DNA of 64,000 nucleotides, taken from NCBI RefSeq assembly GCF_018613415.1, contig NZ_JAGGQG010000012.1:62001-126000 (forward strand). Reading direction: 5' to 3'. Position numbers and translations under genes: made by a program. The DNA is from Bacillus sp. ISL-18 (GTDB lineage Bacteria; Bacillota; Bacilli; Bacillales; Cytobacillaceae). Below, one piece after another: positions 36,153 to 46,609 of the stretch. Position 1 is the stretch's first letter. Each line of letters begins with the position of its first letter. The notes beneath the pieces were generated by a model. The model had not been told where the DNA came from. It saw only the letters and a list, made by a program, of their open reading frames with translations, and searched no databases.

Positions 36153-36392
36153 ATGTTTGAGATGATTAGGATATTTTCGGCACTAACGATGCCCGGATTG
36201 CTGGTTTTACTTTTTTCTCGGGTCACTTACAATCGCGTTATCGGCCTTGTTTTAACCGTGGCACTCATTGCGGGGTCCGTTTACAAAGGCTATACCGACA
36301 CCTTTTACCTGATTGTTATTGATGCCTTTTCGCTTACGGCCGGCTTCTGGCTGGCAGCCAAGATGAAACCGCGTGAAGTTAAGAATAGTTAG
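36153..36392 (+). CDS. csbA: CsbA-family membrane protein
   Basis: A 79-residue protein with three hydrophobic segments, located immediately upstream of uvrBA as csbA is in B. subtilis, where it belongs to the sigma-B stress regulon. Function unknown. I looked for a sigma-B promoter upstream and found no convincing GTTT/GGGTA pair. ATG 36153 follows AGTGAGG. Confidence 0.8.
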   Translation: MFEMIRIFSALTMPGLLVLLFSRVTYNRVIGLVLTVALIAGSVYKGYTDTFYLIVIDAFSLTAGFWLAAKMKPREVKNS

Positions 36393-36434
36393 AAACGAAG
36401 TCTGCCTTGAAACTGGCAGGCTTTTCTTTGTTTT

Positions 36435-36533
36435 CGCTGATAAATGCACAAAAACCGCCGATAAACTCACCAAAACCGCCGATAAACTTCCTGAAACCGC
36501 CGATAACTTATTCAAAACCGCCAATAAAAAAAC
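36435..36533. repeat. 21-bp periodic intergenic array B
   Basis: Four complete 21-bp units start at 36435, 36456, 36477 and 36498 and a partial one at 36519. Each begins CGCCGATAA or a one-to-two-base variant and ends AAAC. The array occupies the csbA-uvrB gap; LexA box and uvrB promoter lie just downstream. Because 21 is a multiple of three, short spurious reading frames run through it. Confidence 0.92.
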
Positions 36534-36567
36534 GAACCTTTTATATTTATGTAGAAATATTTAAAAA

Positions 36568-36581
36568 CGAATATTCGTTCG
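36568..36581. promoter_or_regulatory. LexA (SOS) box of uvrBA
   Basis: CGAATATTCGTTCG matches the Bacillus LexA/DinR consensus CGAAC-N4-GTTCG with one mismatch, 33 bp upstream of the uvrB -10. Confidence 0.8.
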
Positions 36582-36610
36582 CATATTATTGGTTTGTTTT
36601 TGGGGGAATG

Positions 36611-36619
36611 TGGTAGAAT
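36611..36619 (+). promoter_or_regulatory. Extended -10 promoter of uvrB
   Basis: TGGTAGAAT is an extended -10; the -35 region is poor (TTGGTT at 36589-36594, spacer 19). Confidence 0.5.
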
Positions 36620-36721
36620 GTTAATATGCAAATTTCGAGAACCCACTTATCTAGCACCATCCCGGATCATAAACAGAATGAGAGCTTTGAGTGTGATACT
36701 TTTTACGGGAGGAAATAAATT

Positions 36722-38701
36722 GTGAATGATCAATTTGAATTAGTTTCAAAGTACTCTCCACAAGGTGACCAGCCGGAAGCGATTCGCCAGTTAGTGGAAG
36801 GAATTAAAAACAATAAACGCCATCAAACCCTGCTTGGTGCGACCGGAACAGGGAAGACCTTTACCGTTTCGAATGTTATAAAAGAAGTGAACAAACCGAC
36901 CCTTGTGATCGCCCATAATAAAACGCTGGCCGGTCAGCTATACAGTGAATTTAAAGACTTTTTTCCAAACAATGCAGTCGAATACTTCGTCAGCTACTAT
37001 GATTACTATCAGCCGGAAGCCTATGTACCACAAACCGATACCTTCATTGAAAAAGACGCCAGTATTAATGATGAAATTGATAAGCTGCGCCACTCGGCGA
37101 CCTCATCCTTATTTGAACGGAAAGATGTCATCATCATTGCCAGTGTTTCTTGTATCTATGGTCTCGGTTCTCCGGAAGAATACCGCGAGATGGTCGTATC
37201 TCTCCGTACTGGGATGGAAATCGAACGCAATCAACTCCTGCATCGCCTCGTAGATATCCAATATGAACGAAACGATATTGATTTTAAACGAGGAACCTTC
37301 CGTGTCCGCGGTGATGTTGTCGAGATTTTCCCCGTTTCCCGTGATGAACACTGTGTTCGTGTTGAATTTTTTGGAGACGAAATTGACAGGATTCGCGAAG
37401 TCGATGCCTTAACAGGTGAAATTATCGGCGAACGCTCACACATTGCCATTTTCCCGGCCTCCCACTTCGTAACACGCGAAGAGAAGATGAGGGTAGCCAT
37501 TGAAAATATTGAAAAAGAACTGGAAGAACGGCTCGCCGAATTAAGAGCGGAAGATAAATTGTTAGAGGCACAACGGATTGAACAGCGTACACGCTATGAT
37601 CTAGAAATGATGAGGGAAATGGGCTTTTGCTCAGGAATCGAAAACTATTCCCGTCATTTGACATTACGGCCGCCGGGTTCCACTCCATATACATTGCTAG
37701 ATTATTTTCCGGAAGATTTCCTGCTGGTAGTCGATGAGTCGCATGTTACCTTACCGCAAATCAGGGGTATGTTTAATGGTGACAAGGCGCGAAAACAGGT
37801 ATTAGTCGACCACGGCTTCCGCCTCCCATCCGCACTTGATAACCGGCCGCTTACCTTTGAAGAATTTGATAAGCATGTGCATAATGCGATATTTGTCTCG
37901 GCCACACCTGGACCATATGAGCTTGAGCATACACCGGAGATGATCGAGCAAATTATCCGCCCGACAGGCTTGCTCGATCCAACGATTGAGGTTCGTCCAA
38001 TTGAAGGGCAAATTGATGATTTAATTGGTGAAATACAGGAGCGAGTAAAGAAAAATGAACGTGTCCTTGTGACGACATTAACGAAAAAAATGTCAGAGGA
38101 CTTAACCGATTACTTAAAAGAGATTGGAATTAAGGTTCAATACTTACATTCAGAAGTCAAGACACTCGAGCGGATTGAAATTATCCGCGAGCTGCGTCTT
38201 GGAAAATATGACGTTTTGATCGGAATCAACTTGCTCCGGGAGGGACTTGATATTCCTGAGGTTTCCCTAATCACGATTCTCGATGCTGACAAAGAAGGCT
38301 TCCTGCGTTCGGAACGGTCGTTAATTCAAACGATCGGCCGGGCCGCCCGAAATGCCAATGGCCATGTGATTATGTATGCCGATAGAATCACCAACTCAAT
38401 GGAGTTGGCGATTAGTGAAACGAAGCGGCGCCGGGCGATCCAAGAGGAATACAACGAAAAACACGGGATTACACCGCAGACAATTCAAAAGGAAATCCGC
38501 GATGTCATCCGTGCGACCCAAGCGGCTGAGGATCAGGAAGAGTACAAACCAGCAGCATCCTTCGGTAAGATGAGTAAGAAGGAACGAGAAAAACTAATTA
38601 TGACGATGGAAAAAGAAATGAAGGAAGAAGCAAAGGCGCTCAATTTCGAACGTGCTGCCGAGCTTCGTGATTTATTATTGGAATTGAAAGCGGAAGGATG
38701 A
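36722..38701 (+). CDS. uvrB: Excinuclease ABC subunit B
   Basis: UvrB is the damage-verifying helicase-like core of nucleotide excision repair. Walker [11 protein letters not shown] (about residues 39-48), the beta-hairpin [12 protein letters not shown], the DEADH-box-like DESHV, helicase motif [11 protein letters not shown] and a C-terminal UVR coiled coil (from about 625) are all present; 659 residues is normal. GTG start at 36722 after GGGAGGAAA. SOS-regulated by the upstream LexA box; uvrA follows 7 bp later. Confidence 0.97.
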   Translation: MNDQFELVSKYSPQGDQPEAIRQLVEGIKNNKRHQTLLGATGTGKTFTVSNVIKEVNKPTLVIAHNKTLAGQLYSEFKDFFPNNAVEYFVSYYDYYQPEAYVPQTDTFIEKDASINDEIDKLRHSATSSLFERKDVIIIASVSCIYGLGSPEEYREMVVSLRTGMEIERNQLLHRLVDIQYERNDIDFKRGTFRVRGDVVEIFPVSRDEHCVRVEFFGDEIDRIREVDALTGEIIGERSHIAIFPASHFVTREEKMRVAIENIEKELEERLAELRAEDKLLEAQRIEQRTRYDLEMMREMGFCSGIENYSRHLTLRPPGSTPYTLLDYFPEDFLLVVDESHVTLPQIRGMFNGDKARKQVLVDHGFRLPSALDNRPLTFEEFDKHVHNAIFVSATPGPYELEHTPEMIEQIIRPTGLLDPTIEVRPIEGQIDDLIGEIQERVKKNERVLVTTLTKKMSEDLTDYLKEIGIKVQYLHSEVKTLERIEIIRELRLGKYDVLIGINLLREGLDIPEVSLITILDADKEGFLRSERSLIQTIGRAARNANGHVIMYADRITNSMELAISETKRRRAIQEEYNEKHGITPQTIQKEIRDVIRATQAAEDQEEYKPAASFGKMSKKEREKLIMTMEKEMKEEAKALNFERAAELRDLLLELKAEG

Positions 38702-38708
38702 CGGTAAT

Positions 38709-41582
38709 ATGGCAATGGAAAAACTGATTGTGAAAGGCGCCCGCGCCCACAATTTGAAAAATATAGATGTCACCATTCCGAGAGATAAGCTTGTTGTACT
38801 GACGGGACTTTCCGGTTCAGGGAAGTCCTCGCTCGCATTTGATACGATTTATGCAGAAGGGCAGCGCCGCTATGTGGAATCTCTTTCAGCATATGCCCGC
38901 CAATTTATCGGTCAAATGGATAAGCCGGATGTTGATATGATTGAAGGATTATCTCCGGCGATCTCGATTGATCAAAAAACAACAAGCCGCAACCCACGCT
39001 CAACAGTGGGGACGGTAACGGAAATCTATGATTATTTACGATTACTTTTTGCAAGAGTCGGACACCCAACTTGTCCGAATCATGGTATTGAAATCACATC
39101 CCAAACGATCGAGCAGATGGTAGACCGAATCATAGGCTATCCGGAACGAACCAAAATGCAAATCCTAGCACCCGTGATATCAGGCCGAAAAGGGGCCCAT
39201 GTAAAGGTATTGGAAGATATCAAAAAGCAAGGGTTCGTCCGAATACGTGTGGACGGCGAAATGCTCGATCTTGGTGATGAAATTGAATTAGATAAAAATA
39301 AAAAGCACTCGATTGAAGTGGTAGTCGACCGAATTGTCATCAAGGAAGGCGTCTCAGCCCGTGTCGCTGATTCGCTTGAATCGGCCTTAAAGCTAGGGGA
39401 AGGAAACGTCATCGTCGATGTAATGGGTGAGGAAGAGTTATTGTTCAGTGAGAACCATGCTTGTCCAATCTGCGGTTTTTCGATTGGTGAATTAGAGCCA
39501 CGGATGTTTTCCTTTAACAGTCCATTCGGGGCCTGCCCTGAATGCGACGGACTCGGTTCCAAACTGGAAGTCGATCTTGACTTAGTCATCCCTAATAAGG
39601 ACTTGACGCTAAAACAGCATGCGATAGCCCCATGGGAGCCAACCAGTTCGCAATATTACCCGCAGCTGCTTCAGGCGGTCTGTGATCATTATGGAATTGA
39701 TATGGATATACCGGTTAAAGATATCCCCGAGCACCAAATGGAAAAAGTTCTTTATGGTTCCGGAAAAGACAAAATTTATTTTCGTTATGAAAATGATTTT
39801 GGGCAGCTTCGCGAAGGTCATATCCAATTTGAAGGTGTTATGCGTAATGTCGAGCGCCGCTATAAAGAAACAAGCTCCGATTTTATCCGTGAACAAATGG
39901 AAAAATACATGGGTCAACAGCCCTGTCCGACCTGTAAAGGCTACCGCTTGAAAAAAGAATCTCTGGCCGTGCTAATTAACGGGTTCCATATTTCACAAGT
40001 AACCAACCTATCGATTAAAGATGCTGATCAATTTTTTACGGAATTAACGCTTTCAGAAAAAGAAATGCAAATTGCTGCGCTGATCTTCCGTGAGATTAAT
40101 GAACGGCTTGGTTTCTTAATTAACGTGGGTCTGGATTATTTGACCCTTAGCCGTACTGCGGGGACACTTTCCGGGGGTGAAGCCCAGCGGATTCGTTTGG
40201 CTACCCAGATTGGTTCACGGTTGACAGGTGTGCTCTACATTTTAGATGAGCCGTCGATTGGTCTCCATCAGCGCGATAATGACCGGTTAATCGGTACAAT
40301 GCAAAACATGCGTGATATCGGCAATACCTTAATTGTCGTTGAGCACGATGAAGATACGATGCTTGCGGCCGATTATCTGATTGATATTGGTCCGGGTGCC
40401 GGTATACATGGCGGTGAAGTTGTGTCTGCCGGGACTCCGGCAGAAGTAATGGCCGACCCGAATTCACTGACAGGTCAATATTTATCCGGGAAAAAATTCA
40501 TCCCGCTGCCGCTTGAACGCCGTAAGCCGGATGGCCGCTTTATTGAAGTAAAAGGGGCATCTGAAAATAATCTAAAAAATGTAAATGTAAAGTTTCCGCT
40601 TGGTCTGTTTATCGCTGTGACGGGGGTATCCGGATCCGGGAAAAGTACGCTTATTAATGAAATCCTTCATAAATCCTTGGCGCAAAAGCTGAATCGTGCC
40701 AAAACCAAGCCCGGATCACACAAAGCGGTGAAGGGAATGGAGCATTTAGAAAAGGTCATTGATATTGACCAGTCGCCGATTGGCCGAACACCACGCTCCA
40801 ATCCGGCCACCTATACGGGCGTCTTTGATGATGTACGTGATGTGTTTGCCTCAACGAATGAAGCAAAGGTACGCGGATATAAGAAAGGCCGCTTTAGTTT
40901 TAATGTGAAGGGCGGCCGCTGTGAGGCCTGCCGTGGAGACGGAATTATCAAAATTGAAATGCACTTTTTACCTGATGTCTATGTTCCGTGCGAGGTATGT
41001 CACGGCAAACGATATAACCGTGAAACGCTGGAAGTAAAATATAAAGGGAAAAATATTGCCGATATTCTTGATATGACGGTGGAAGCGGCAGTTGAATTTT
41101 TTGAAAACATTCCAAAAATCAGCCGGAAGCTGCAGACCATTATGGATGTTGGACTAGGCTATGTGAAGCTGGGCCAGCCGGCGACCACTTTGTCTGGAGG
41201 CGAGGCCCAGCGTGTCAAGCTTGCCTCTGAACTGCATCGCCGTTCAAATGGGAAAACGTTCTATATTTTAGATGAGCCGACGACCGGGCTTCATGTCGAT
41301 GACATTTCCCGCTTGCTGGTTGTCTTACAGCGGCTGGTTGAAAATGGTGATACCGTTCTGGTTATTGAGCATAATCTTGATGTCATTAAGACTGCGGATT
41401 ATCTAGTCGACCTCGGTCCTGAGGGCGGAGATAAGGGCGGTACTCTTGTCGCGACGGGAACTCCGGAAAAGGTTGCTGAGACTCCTGAATCTTACACCGG
41501 AAAGTATTTAAAACCAGTCCTTGAGCGTGATCGAGAGCGGATGAAACAACTAATTGAAGAGAAGAGTGCGATTAAGGCATAG
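38709..41582 (+). CDS. uvrA: Excinuclease ABC subunit A
   Basis: UvrA is the dimeric ABC ATPase that finds bulky DNA lesions and loads UvrB. The 957 residues contain two ATP sites (GLSGSGKSS and GVSGSGKST), two ABC signatures (TLSGGEAQR twice) and zinc modules with CPIC...CPEC and CEAC...CEVC. The Walker A of the second site lies near residue 640. Co-transcribed with uvrB. ATG 38709; ATG 38715 is an alternative. Confidence 0.97.
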   Translation: MAMEKLIVKGARAHNLKNIDVTIPRDKLVVLTGLSGSGKSSLAFDTIYAEGQRRYVESLSAYARQFIGQMDKPDVDMIEGLSPAISIDQKTTSRNPRSTVGTVTEIYDYLRLLFARVGHPTCPNHGIEITSQTIEQMVDRIIGYPERTKMQILAPVISGRKGAHVKVLEDIKKQGFVRIRVDGEMLDLGDEIELDKNKKHSIEVVVDRIVIKEGVSARVADSLESALKLGEGNVIVDVMGEEELLFSENHACPICGFSIGELEPRMFSFNSPFGACPECDGLGSKLEVDLDLVIPNKDLTLKQHAIAPWEPTSSQYYPQLLQAVCDHYGIDMDIPVKDIPEHQMEKVLYGSGKDKIYFRYENDFGQLREGHIQFEGVMRNVERRYKETSSDFIREQMEKYMGQQPCPTCKGYRLKKESLAVLINGFHISQVTNLSIKDADQFFTELTLSEKEMQIAALIFREINERLGFLINVGLDYLTLSRTAGTLSGGEAQRIRLATQIGSRLTGVLYILDEPSIGLHQRDNDRLIGTMQNMRDIGNTLIVVEHDEDTMLAADYLIDIGPGAGIHGGEVVSAGTPAEVMADPNSLTGQYLSGKKFIPLPLERRKPDGRFIEVKGASENNLKNVNVKFPLGLFIAVTGVSGSGKSTLINEILHKSLAQKLNRAKTKPGSHKAVKGMEHLEKVIDIDQSPIGRTPRSNPATYTGVFDDVRDVFASTNEAKVRGYKKGRFSFNVKGGRCEACRGDGIIKIEMHFLPDVYVPCEVCHGKRYNRETLEVKYKGKNIADILDMTVEAAVEFFENIPKISRKLQTIMDVGLGYVKLGQPATTLSGGEAQRVKLASELHRRSNGKTFYILDEPTTGLHVDDISRLLVVLQRLVENGDTVLVIEHNLDVIKTADYLVDLGPEGGDKGGTLVATGTPEKVAETPESYTGKYLKPVLERDRERMKQLIEEKSAIKA

Positions 41583-41585
41583 GAA

Positions 41586-41632
41586 GAGTCGAAATCTCCA
41601 GGTGAAAGTTCTGGAAGGTTTCGGCTTTTTTT
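41586..41632 (+). terminator. Terminator of uvrBA
   Basis: An interrupted stem pairs AGTCGAAA...CTCCAG with CTGGAAGGTTTCGGCT, followed by a run of T. Confidence 0.8.
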
Positions 41633-41659
41633 GATGCTGCAGATTAGCCTAGGGTTTCT

Positions 41660-42065
41660 GGAATTAATGTGGAAGTAGGTGGAATAAATTAGATTGTATG
41701 AGTCATAAACTGGAGATAATGCGGAACTCAGCTTAGCTGCAGTTAGTTTGCAGAAAAAAACGGTAAGTGTACGGAAATAAATCGCAAGTCCGCGGAATTA
41801 TTCCAAAAGTTCACGGAAAAAATCAGTAAATGTACGGAAATAATGCGAAAGTGCGCGGAAAAAACAAAGAAACGTACAGAATTTTTCATTGATACCGCTG
41901 AAAAACAGAAATCACGTAGAATCCGGCTCAGGCGCAGTCGTCCGCGCGGGAAAAATAAGAAAGTGTACGGAAATTATCCGAAAGTTCACGGAAAAAACCC
42001 AAAAACATACGGAAATAACCAACATTCCCACGGAAAAACGGTCCAATCCCGCGGAATCGCTCCCC
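41660..42065. repeat. 21-bp periodic intergenic array C
   Basis: The longest array in the window. GGAA cores, mostly in the context TACGGAA or CACGGAA, occur at 41773, 41794, 41815, 41836 and 41857 and then, after a phase shift of 7 bp, at 41948, 41969, 41990, 42011, 42032 and 42053, always 21 bp apart. More degenerate units extend back to 41660. Same GGAA core as array A at 7855. Two overlapping plus-strand reading frames here are by-products of the period. The array fills most of the 570-bp gap after uvrA; nothing else is seen in it. Confidence 0.9.
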
Positions 42066-42152
42066 TCCTCCCTAGACACAACCCAAACTTAAAAAATAAA
42101 AAGAAACCTTTTCCCTTCTCCGTCCGTAATAACAGATAGAGGTGATAAACGT

Positions 42153-42468
42153 ATGGAAACCCGAAAGTTTTATCCAGTCTATGCTATTTTAGTATCTTTT
42201 TCGCCGGATTTATTTTTCCTTTAGCCGTCTATCTCTAGCAACAAGTGACGAAGGAACCAAACAGCATGCCAAGAAATCACTTTTCTCACACCTCATTCCA
42301 CTCATCCTGACACCGCTGCTAGTGTTTGCGGTATTCCATGACTTTACGGCACAGCAAGCTACCATCCCTGTGTTTACGATTATTAGTATCATCGTGCTGG
42401 CTTTACTTTGGCTCATTATTGTCATCTGGAACATAATCAAGGGCGTAAAGGTGTTAACAGCTGAATAA
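42153..42468 (+). pseudogene. Frameshifted DUF4870/YvlA-like membrane protein gene
   Basis: A good ribosome site AGAGGTGAT precedes ATG 42153. The frame METRK breaks near 42165; the frame one base back then reads VLSSLCYFSIFFAGFIFPL to about 42235; a second one-base shift then gives ATSDEGTKQHAKKSLFSHL and two further hydrophobic segments to TAA 42466-42468. The conceptual product, about 105 residues with three membrane segments, resembles DUF4870 proteins; yvlA holds this position next to yvlB in B. subtilis. Two one-base deletions break it, unless they are sequencing errors. Confidence 0.75.
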
Positions 42469-42508
42469 GCTTAAAAGTGAGAAATCCATAAAACTAGAGG
42501 TGGAAAAA

Positions 42509-43621
42509 ATGAAAGAGGAAAGAAAGCGAATTTTACAAATGGTCGAGGAAGGCAAACTGAATGTCGAGGAAGCCCTAACGCTTCTCGAGGAACTGGAAAA
42601 AGCAGAGCAATCGATGGAACAAAAACAGGCGCAAATTGTTAATGAGCTGTCGACCACTGTCCAATTTGAGGAAGCCAAAAAAGAAGAACCATTCCAAGAA
42701 AAATACCAATCTACAAAGGACAAAATCTTTGAATTTGTGGACATCGCCTTGAAAAAAATTAAAGACCTAGACTTAGATTTAAACTTTGGCCATTCTGTGG
42801 ATATCTCGCATATTTTCCACCAAGCGGATGCCAAACTAAACGATATCGACATTGACGTCGCGAATGGGGCTGTAAAGCTCGTTGGCTGGGAGCAGCCAGA
42901 TGTTAGAATCGAATGTCAGGCAAAAGTGTACCGCGTGGAAAACCAGGATCAGGCCCGGCAAAATTTTTTACGAGACGTCCTTTTCACGATTGAACATGAG
43001 AAATTACGTTTTAGCACCCAGCAGAAATGGATGAAGGTGGAAGCGGTTGTTTATGTGCCAAAAGCCGTTTATAACCGAGTTCGGGTTAGATTGTTTAATG
43101 GTCCCGTTTCAGGAGAACATATGAATGTTGACGAGCTCCGTGTCAAAACAGCGAACGGAAAAATTGTTCTCGACCGTTTTACCGGTAAAAAAACAGAAAT
43201 GGAAACAGCAAACGGAAAAATAAAACTGACAGGCAGTCAGTTCGATCAAGTGGAAGCAGAGACCATTAACGGCGCGATCCAACTTGACGGTGAGTTTAAG
43301 AAACTCGAAATGGAGTCGTTTAACGGGAATATCAATTTAAAACTCCATGGAAACGAAGCTGAATTCATTCGAGCCAAAACAGCAGCGGGTGGAATTGACC
43401 TCTATCTCCCTGAGGGGCTCCCCGTAAATGGGGATTTAAAGACGAACCTCGGTGGATTTCATGTGAACCTAGTCGGCATTCAAGTGCTTGAGGAAAAGAC
43501 TGAAATGATCCAAAAATCACTGCGGTTCCAATCGATTAATCACCCTGAACAACTCGTAAACCTATATGCAGATACGAAAACAGGGTCCATCACGATCCAC
43601 CAATCACAAGAAGAAAAGTAG
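42509..43621 (+). CDS. yvlB: YvlB-like DUF4097 adhesin-fold protein
   Basis: A 370-residue cytosolic-looking protein without signal peptide. The N-terminus (about 1-40) is a short helical SHOCT-like element with MVEEGKLNVEEALTLLEEL, residues 45-95 are charged linker, and the rest is a beta-rich DUF4097 domain with repeated TANGKI/INGAI turns, a beta-helix or adhesin-type fold. In B. subtilis yvlB lies in the yvlABCD operon induced by envelope stress. ATG 42509 is chosen over GTG 42500 because AGAGGTGG is correctly spaced. Confidence 0.82.
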   Translation: MKEERKRILQMVEEGKLNVEEALTLLEELEKAEQSMEQKQAQIVNELSTTVQFEEAKKEEPFQEKYQSTKDKIFEFVDIALKKIKDLDLDLNFGHSVDISHIFHQADAKLNDIDIDVANGAVKLVGWEQPDVRIECQAKVYRVENQDQARQNFLRDVLFTIEHEKLRFSTQQKWMKVEAVVYVPKAVYNRVRVRLFNGPVSGEHMNVDELRVKTANGKIVLDRFTGKKTEMETANGKIKLTGSQFDQVEAETINGAIQLDGEFKKLEMESFNGNINLKLHGNEAEFIRAKTAAGGIDLYLPEGLPVNGDLKTNLGGFHVNLVGIQVLEEKTEMIQKSLRFQSINHPEQLVNLYADTKTGSITIHQSQEEK

Positions 43622-43633
43622 GAGACTTTAGGA

Positions 43634-43999
43634 ATGAGATGGCTGATAGGTTGTTTGATCAATGCGGTATTATTTACGGCCCTCGCCGGTTATTTTCACG
43701 AAAGCTTTCAATTAAAGGGTTTTGTGGCAGCGCTAGAGGCGAGCGTATTATTATCGATTTTAAATGTACTGGTCCGGCCGCTGTTGATTTTATTTACCTT
43801 GCCGGTTACAGTCCTAACGATGGGACTGTTCCTGTTTGTCATCAATGCCGTTACGTTAGAACTAACGGATTATTTGATGGGCACTGCTTTTGAAATCAAT
43901 GGTTTTGGCATGGCCCTGTTTTTTGCCGTGCTGATGTCGCTTGTTAATGTTATCATTCAAAAAACATTGTTTGAGCCATCCAGAAAGGCAAAAAAATAA
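43634..43999 (+). CDS. yvlD: YvlD-like phage-holin family 4 membrane protein
   Basis: A 121-residue protein with four hydrophobic segments filling nearly its whole length and the family pattern LLSILNVLVRPLLILFTLPVTVLTMGLF (shown here by its core LNVLVRPLL). Despite the holin-like name this family is a housekeeping membrane protein of unknown function. yvlC, which separates yvlB and yvlD in B. subtilis, is missing: yvlD follows yvlB by 12 bp. Confidence 0.85.
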   Translation: MRWLIGCLINAVLFTALAGYFHESFQLKGFVAALEASVLLSILNVLVRPLLILFTLPVTVLTMGLFLFVINAVTLELTDYLMGTAFEINGFGMALFFAVLMSLVNVIIQKTLFEPSRKAKK

Positions 44000-44005
44000 T
44001 CAATT

Positions 44006-44042
44006 AGGGTGTTCCTTTTTTTAATAGAGGGCACCTTTTTTC
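44006..44042 (+). terminator. Terminator of yvlBD
   Basis: GGTGTTC pairs with GGGCACC (with G-U pairs) around a T-rich loop, followed by a T run. Confidence 0.7.
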
Positions 44043-44061
44043 ATTTTTGCATAACTTACAT

Positions 44062-44089
44062 TTGGTTCTTTTTCAAAAAATGCTAAAAT
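44062..44089 (+). promoter_or_regulatory. Promoter of the hprK operon
   Basis: TTGGTT (44062-44067), 16-bp spacer, and TGC-TAAAAT (44081-44089), an extended -10. Confidence 0.6.
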
Positions 44090-44155
44090 AGGAGGTATGA
44101 ATTCTTCTTATTTCTATCTTTTTTAAAAATACATCCGTTTGAGGAGGAAATCTTC

Positions 44156-45085
44156 TTGCCAAAAGTACGTACCAAAGATATCTATGAAAAATTTAATTTA
44201 GAATTAATCAGTGGTGAAGAAGGTATTAACCGCCCGATCACCATGAGTGATATTTCCCGTCCGGGGATTGAAATGGCCGGCTACTTTGAGTTTTACCCAG
44301 CTGAACGGATTCAGCTGTTAGGAAAAACAGAATTATCCTTTTTTAGCGAACTATCTCCGAAAGACCGCGCCTCACGAATGGAACAACTTTGTACAGATGT
44401 GACTCCGGCAATCATTGTCACAAGAGGTATTGATGTTCCGAAGGAGCTCATTGAGGCATCCGAGCGGGAGTCTGTTCCTGTGTTAAAGACAAACATGGTC
44501 ACGACCCGTTTTTCCAGCCGGTTAACCAACTTTTTAGAAAGCAAGCTCGCGCCAACGACCGCTGTTCACGGGGTATTGGTAGATGTGTATGGGATTGGCG
44601 TGTTAATTACAGGGAAAAGCGGCGTTGGTAAAAGTGAAACCGCGCTTGAACTAGTAAAACGCGGGCACCGCCTCGTGGCCGACGATTGCGTCGAAATTCG
44701 TCAGGAAGACCAGGACACATTGGTTGGAACCTCACCGGATTTAATTGAACATCTTTTAGAGATCCGCGGTCTTGGAATTATCAATGTGATGACCTTGTTT
44801 GGGGCTGGGGCTGTCCGCAGTAATAAGCGGATCACGTTAATCATGAATCTGGAGATTTGGGATGCGAAAAAGCAATATGACCGCCTTGGCTTGGATGAGG
44901 AAAAAATGAGGATTATTGATACCGATGTTCCTAAGCTGACGGTTCCAGTTCGTCCAGGACGAAACCTTGCCGTTATAATTGAAGTCGCAGCGATGAATTT
45001 CCGCTTAAAACGGATGGGCGTAAATGCGGCGCAGCAATTTACCGACCGCCTGTCAGATGTAATTGAAGAGGGAGACCACGAATAA
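44156..45085 (+). CDS. hprK: HPr kinase/phosphorylase
   Basis: Phosphorylates Ser46 of HPr and Crh with ATP or PPi when glycolytic intermediates are high, and removes the phosphate by phosphorolysis releasing PPi; the key sensor for CcpA catabolite control. The 309 residues contain Walker [10 protein letters not shown] (about 152-160) in the C-terminal kinase domain and the signature [13 protein letters not shown] start at 44156, 8 bp after GAGGAGG. Followed by lgt and ppaX as in B. subtilis. Confidence 0.96.
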   Translation: MPKVRTKDIYEKFNLELISGEEGINRPITMSDISRPGIEMAGYFEFYPAERIQLLGKTELSFFSELSPKDRASRMEQLCTDVTPAIIVTRGIDVPKELIEASERESVPVLKTNMVTTRFSSRLTNFLESKLAPTTAVHGVLVDVYGIGVLITGKSGVGKSETALELVKRGHRLVADDCVEIRQEDQDTLVGTSPDLIEHLLEIRGLGIINVMTLFGAGAVRSNKRITLIMNLEIWDAKKQYDRLGLDEEKMRIIDTDVPKLTVPVRPGRNLAVIIEVAAMNFRLKRMGVNAAQQFTDRLSDVIEEGDHE

Positions 45086-45097
45086 GGGGAGAATGAG

Positions 45098-45913
45098 ATG
45101 AACGAAACAATACAGCCATTGAACCCGATCGCCTTTTCACTTGGCCCGATTCAAGTGCATTGGTATGGGATTATTATCGGCTCCGGTCTGGCACTTGCTT
45201 TGTATCTGGCGATAAGAGAGGCCAACCGTAGAGGATTACCGAAAGATACATTTGCCGATTTAATGCTTTGGGCGATCCCCATTGCGATTATTTCGGCGCG
45301 GATTTACTATGTGGTATTTGAATGGGGCTATTATGCAAACCATCCGGCAGACATCCCGAAAATCTGGAATGGCGGAATTGCCATCCATGGAGCGCTAATT
45401 GGTTCTGTGATCACCACCATTGTTTTTGCTAGGAAAAGAGGAATTTCTTTTTGGAAAATTGTCGACATTGCAGCTCCTAGCCTCATTTTAGGACAGGCGA
45501 TTGGCCGCTGGGGAAATTTCATGAACCAGGAGGCGCACGGCCGTGAAGTAACAAGGTCCTTCCTTGAAAATCTGCATCTACCGGATTTTATTATCAACCA
45601 AATGTATATTAATGGTACCTATTATCACCCTACGTTCTTATATGAATCCGTATGGGATTTTGCCGGCTTTCTATTATTAATCTTGCTCCGCCGTGTGAAT
45701 TTTCGCCGTGGAGAACTGTTTTTATCCTATGTTATTTGGTATTCAATTGGCCGTTTCTTCGTCGAAGGACTAAGAACAGATAGCTTAATGCTTGGAAATC
45801 TGCGGATGGCGCAAACCATTTCGATTGCTTTGATTATAGTGGCGGCGGCTATTATAATTTATCGCCGCACGAAGCGTCTTGACGAGGCCCATTACTTAGA
45901 TCAAACCAATTAA
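45098..45913 (+). CDS. lgt: Prolipoprotein diacylglyceryl transferase
   Basis: Transfers diacylglycerol from phosphatidylglycerol to the lipobox Cys of prolipoproteins, such as the cytochrome c-551 in this window. A 271-residue membrane protein with seven hydrophobic segments, the [12 protein letters not shown] region with the essential His, and the Lgt signature [24 protein letters not shown] site; 12 bp after hprK. Confidence 0.95.
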   Translation: MNETIQPLNPIAFSLGPIQVHWYGIIIGSGLALALYLAIREANRRGLPKDTFADLMLWAIPIAIISARIYYVVFEWGYYANHPADIPKIWNGGIAIHGALIGSVITTIVFARKRGISFWKIVDIAAPSLILGQAIGRWGNFMNQEAHGREVTRSFLENLHLPDFIINQMYINGTYYHPTFLYESVWDFAGFLLLILLRRVNFRRGELFLSYVIWYSIGRFFVEGLRTDSLMLGNLRMAQTISIALIIVAAAIIIYRRTKRLDEAHYLDQTN

Positions 45914-45953
45914 ATCGTTACCACCATAGCAATAAGAAGAGAGGAAACCAGCG

Positions 45954-46604
45954 ATGACAAACAAAATTACCACCATCTTATTTGATTTAGATGGAACCTT
46001 AATTGATACGAATGAATTAATCATCTCCACTTACCTAAATACGCTCGAAAAATATTTTCCAAGCAAGTATAAACGTGAGGATGTCCTGCCGTTTCTTGGT
46101 CCAACACTCCATGAGGCGTTTGGCAGTATGACTCCGGACATGGAACAAGTAGAGGAAATGATTGCTGCTTATCGTGAGTATAATATCTCCAAACATGACG
46201 AACTAGTAAAAGAGTTTGCCGGGGTGACAGAAACGATCCACACCCTGAAAGAGCGCGGCTATAAGTTAGGCGTGGTAACAACGAAGCGCCTTGACGTAAC
46301 GCTGAAAGGTCTGCGGTTGATGAATCTAGAGCCGTTTTTTGAAGTCATTGTGGCCTATGAACATGTAACAAAGACGAAGCCGGATCCAGAACCGATTTTT
46401 AACGCATTGGAGCAGTTGAAATCCACTCCTTCAGAAACGATGATGGTCGGCGATAATTACCATGACATTTTAGCCGGTAAAAATGCCGGAACGCAAACAG
46501 CCGGTGTGGCATGGTCGATAAAGGGCCGTGACTATGTTGCCAGTTATGAACCAGATTACATGCTCGAGAACATGACGGACCTATTAACCATTCTCGGAGA
46601 GTGA
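45954..46604 (+). CDS. ppaX: Pyrophosphatase PpaX
   Basis: A 216-residue HAD-superfamily enzyme that hydrolyses the PPi released by HprK phosphorylase activity. HAD motifs: nucleophile Asp in DLDGTLIDT, the Thr in VVTTK, Lys in KTKPDPEP and the acidic VGDNYHD. Length equals that of B. subtilis PpaX and it lies in the same operon as hprK. Confidence 0.94.
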   Translation: MTNKITTILFDLDGTLIDTNELIISTYLNTLEKYFPSKYKREDVLPFLGPTLHEAFGSMTPDMEQVEEMIAAYREYNISKHDELVKEFAGVTETIHTLKERGYKLGVVTTKRLDVTLKGLRLMNLEPFFEVIVAYEHVTKTKPDPEPIFNALEQLKSTPSETMMVGDNYHDILAGKNAGTQTAGVAWSIKGRDYVASYEPDYMLENMTDLLTILGE

Positions 46605-46609
46605 GAAGG

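Noticed and set aside
36373-36616. Two short frames (63 and 69 codons) after csbA
   Set aside because: Both read through the 21-bp array; no ribosome site, and the translated repeats simply reflect the DNA period.
41773-42060. CRISPR array
   Set aside because: The units are contiguous, degenerate and 21 bp long, with no conserved direct repeat separated by unique spacers and no cas genes nearby.
41843-42139. 98-codon open frame downstream of uvrA
   Set aside because: It is made of the 21-bp repeat units (period divisible by three keeps frames open), has no ribosome site, and its composition is a Lys/Asn/Pro-rich low-complexity product.
44091-44126. Nine-codon leader peptide before hprK
   Set aside because: Its GGAGG would be only 1 bp from the ATG and overlaps the expected transcription start.
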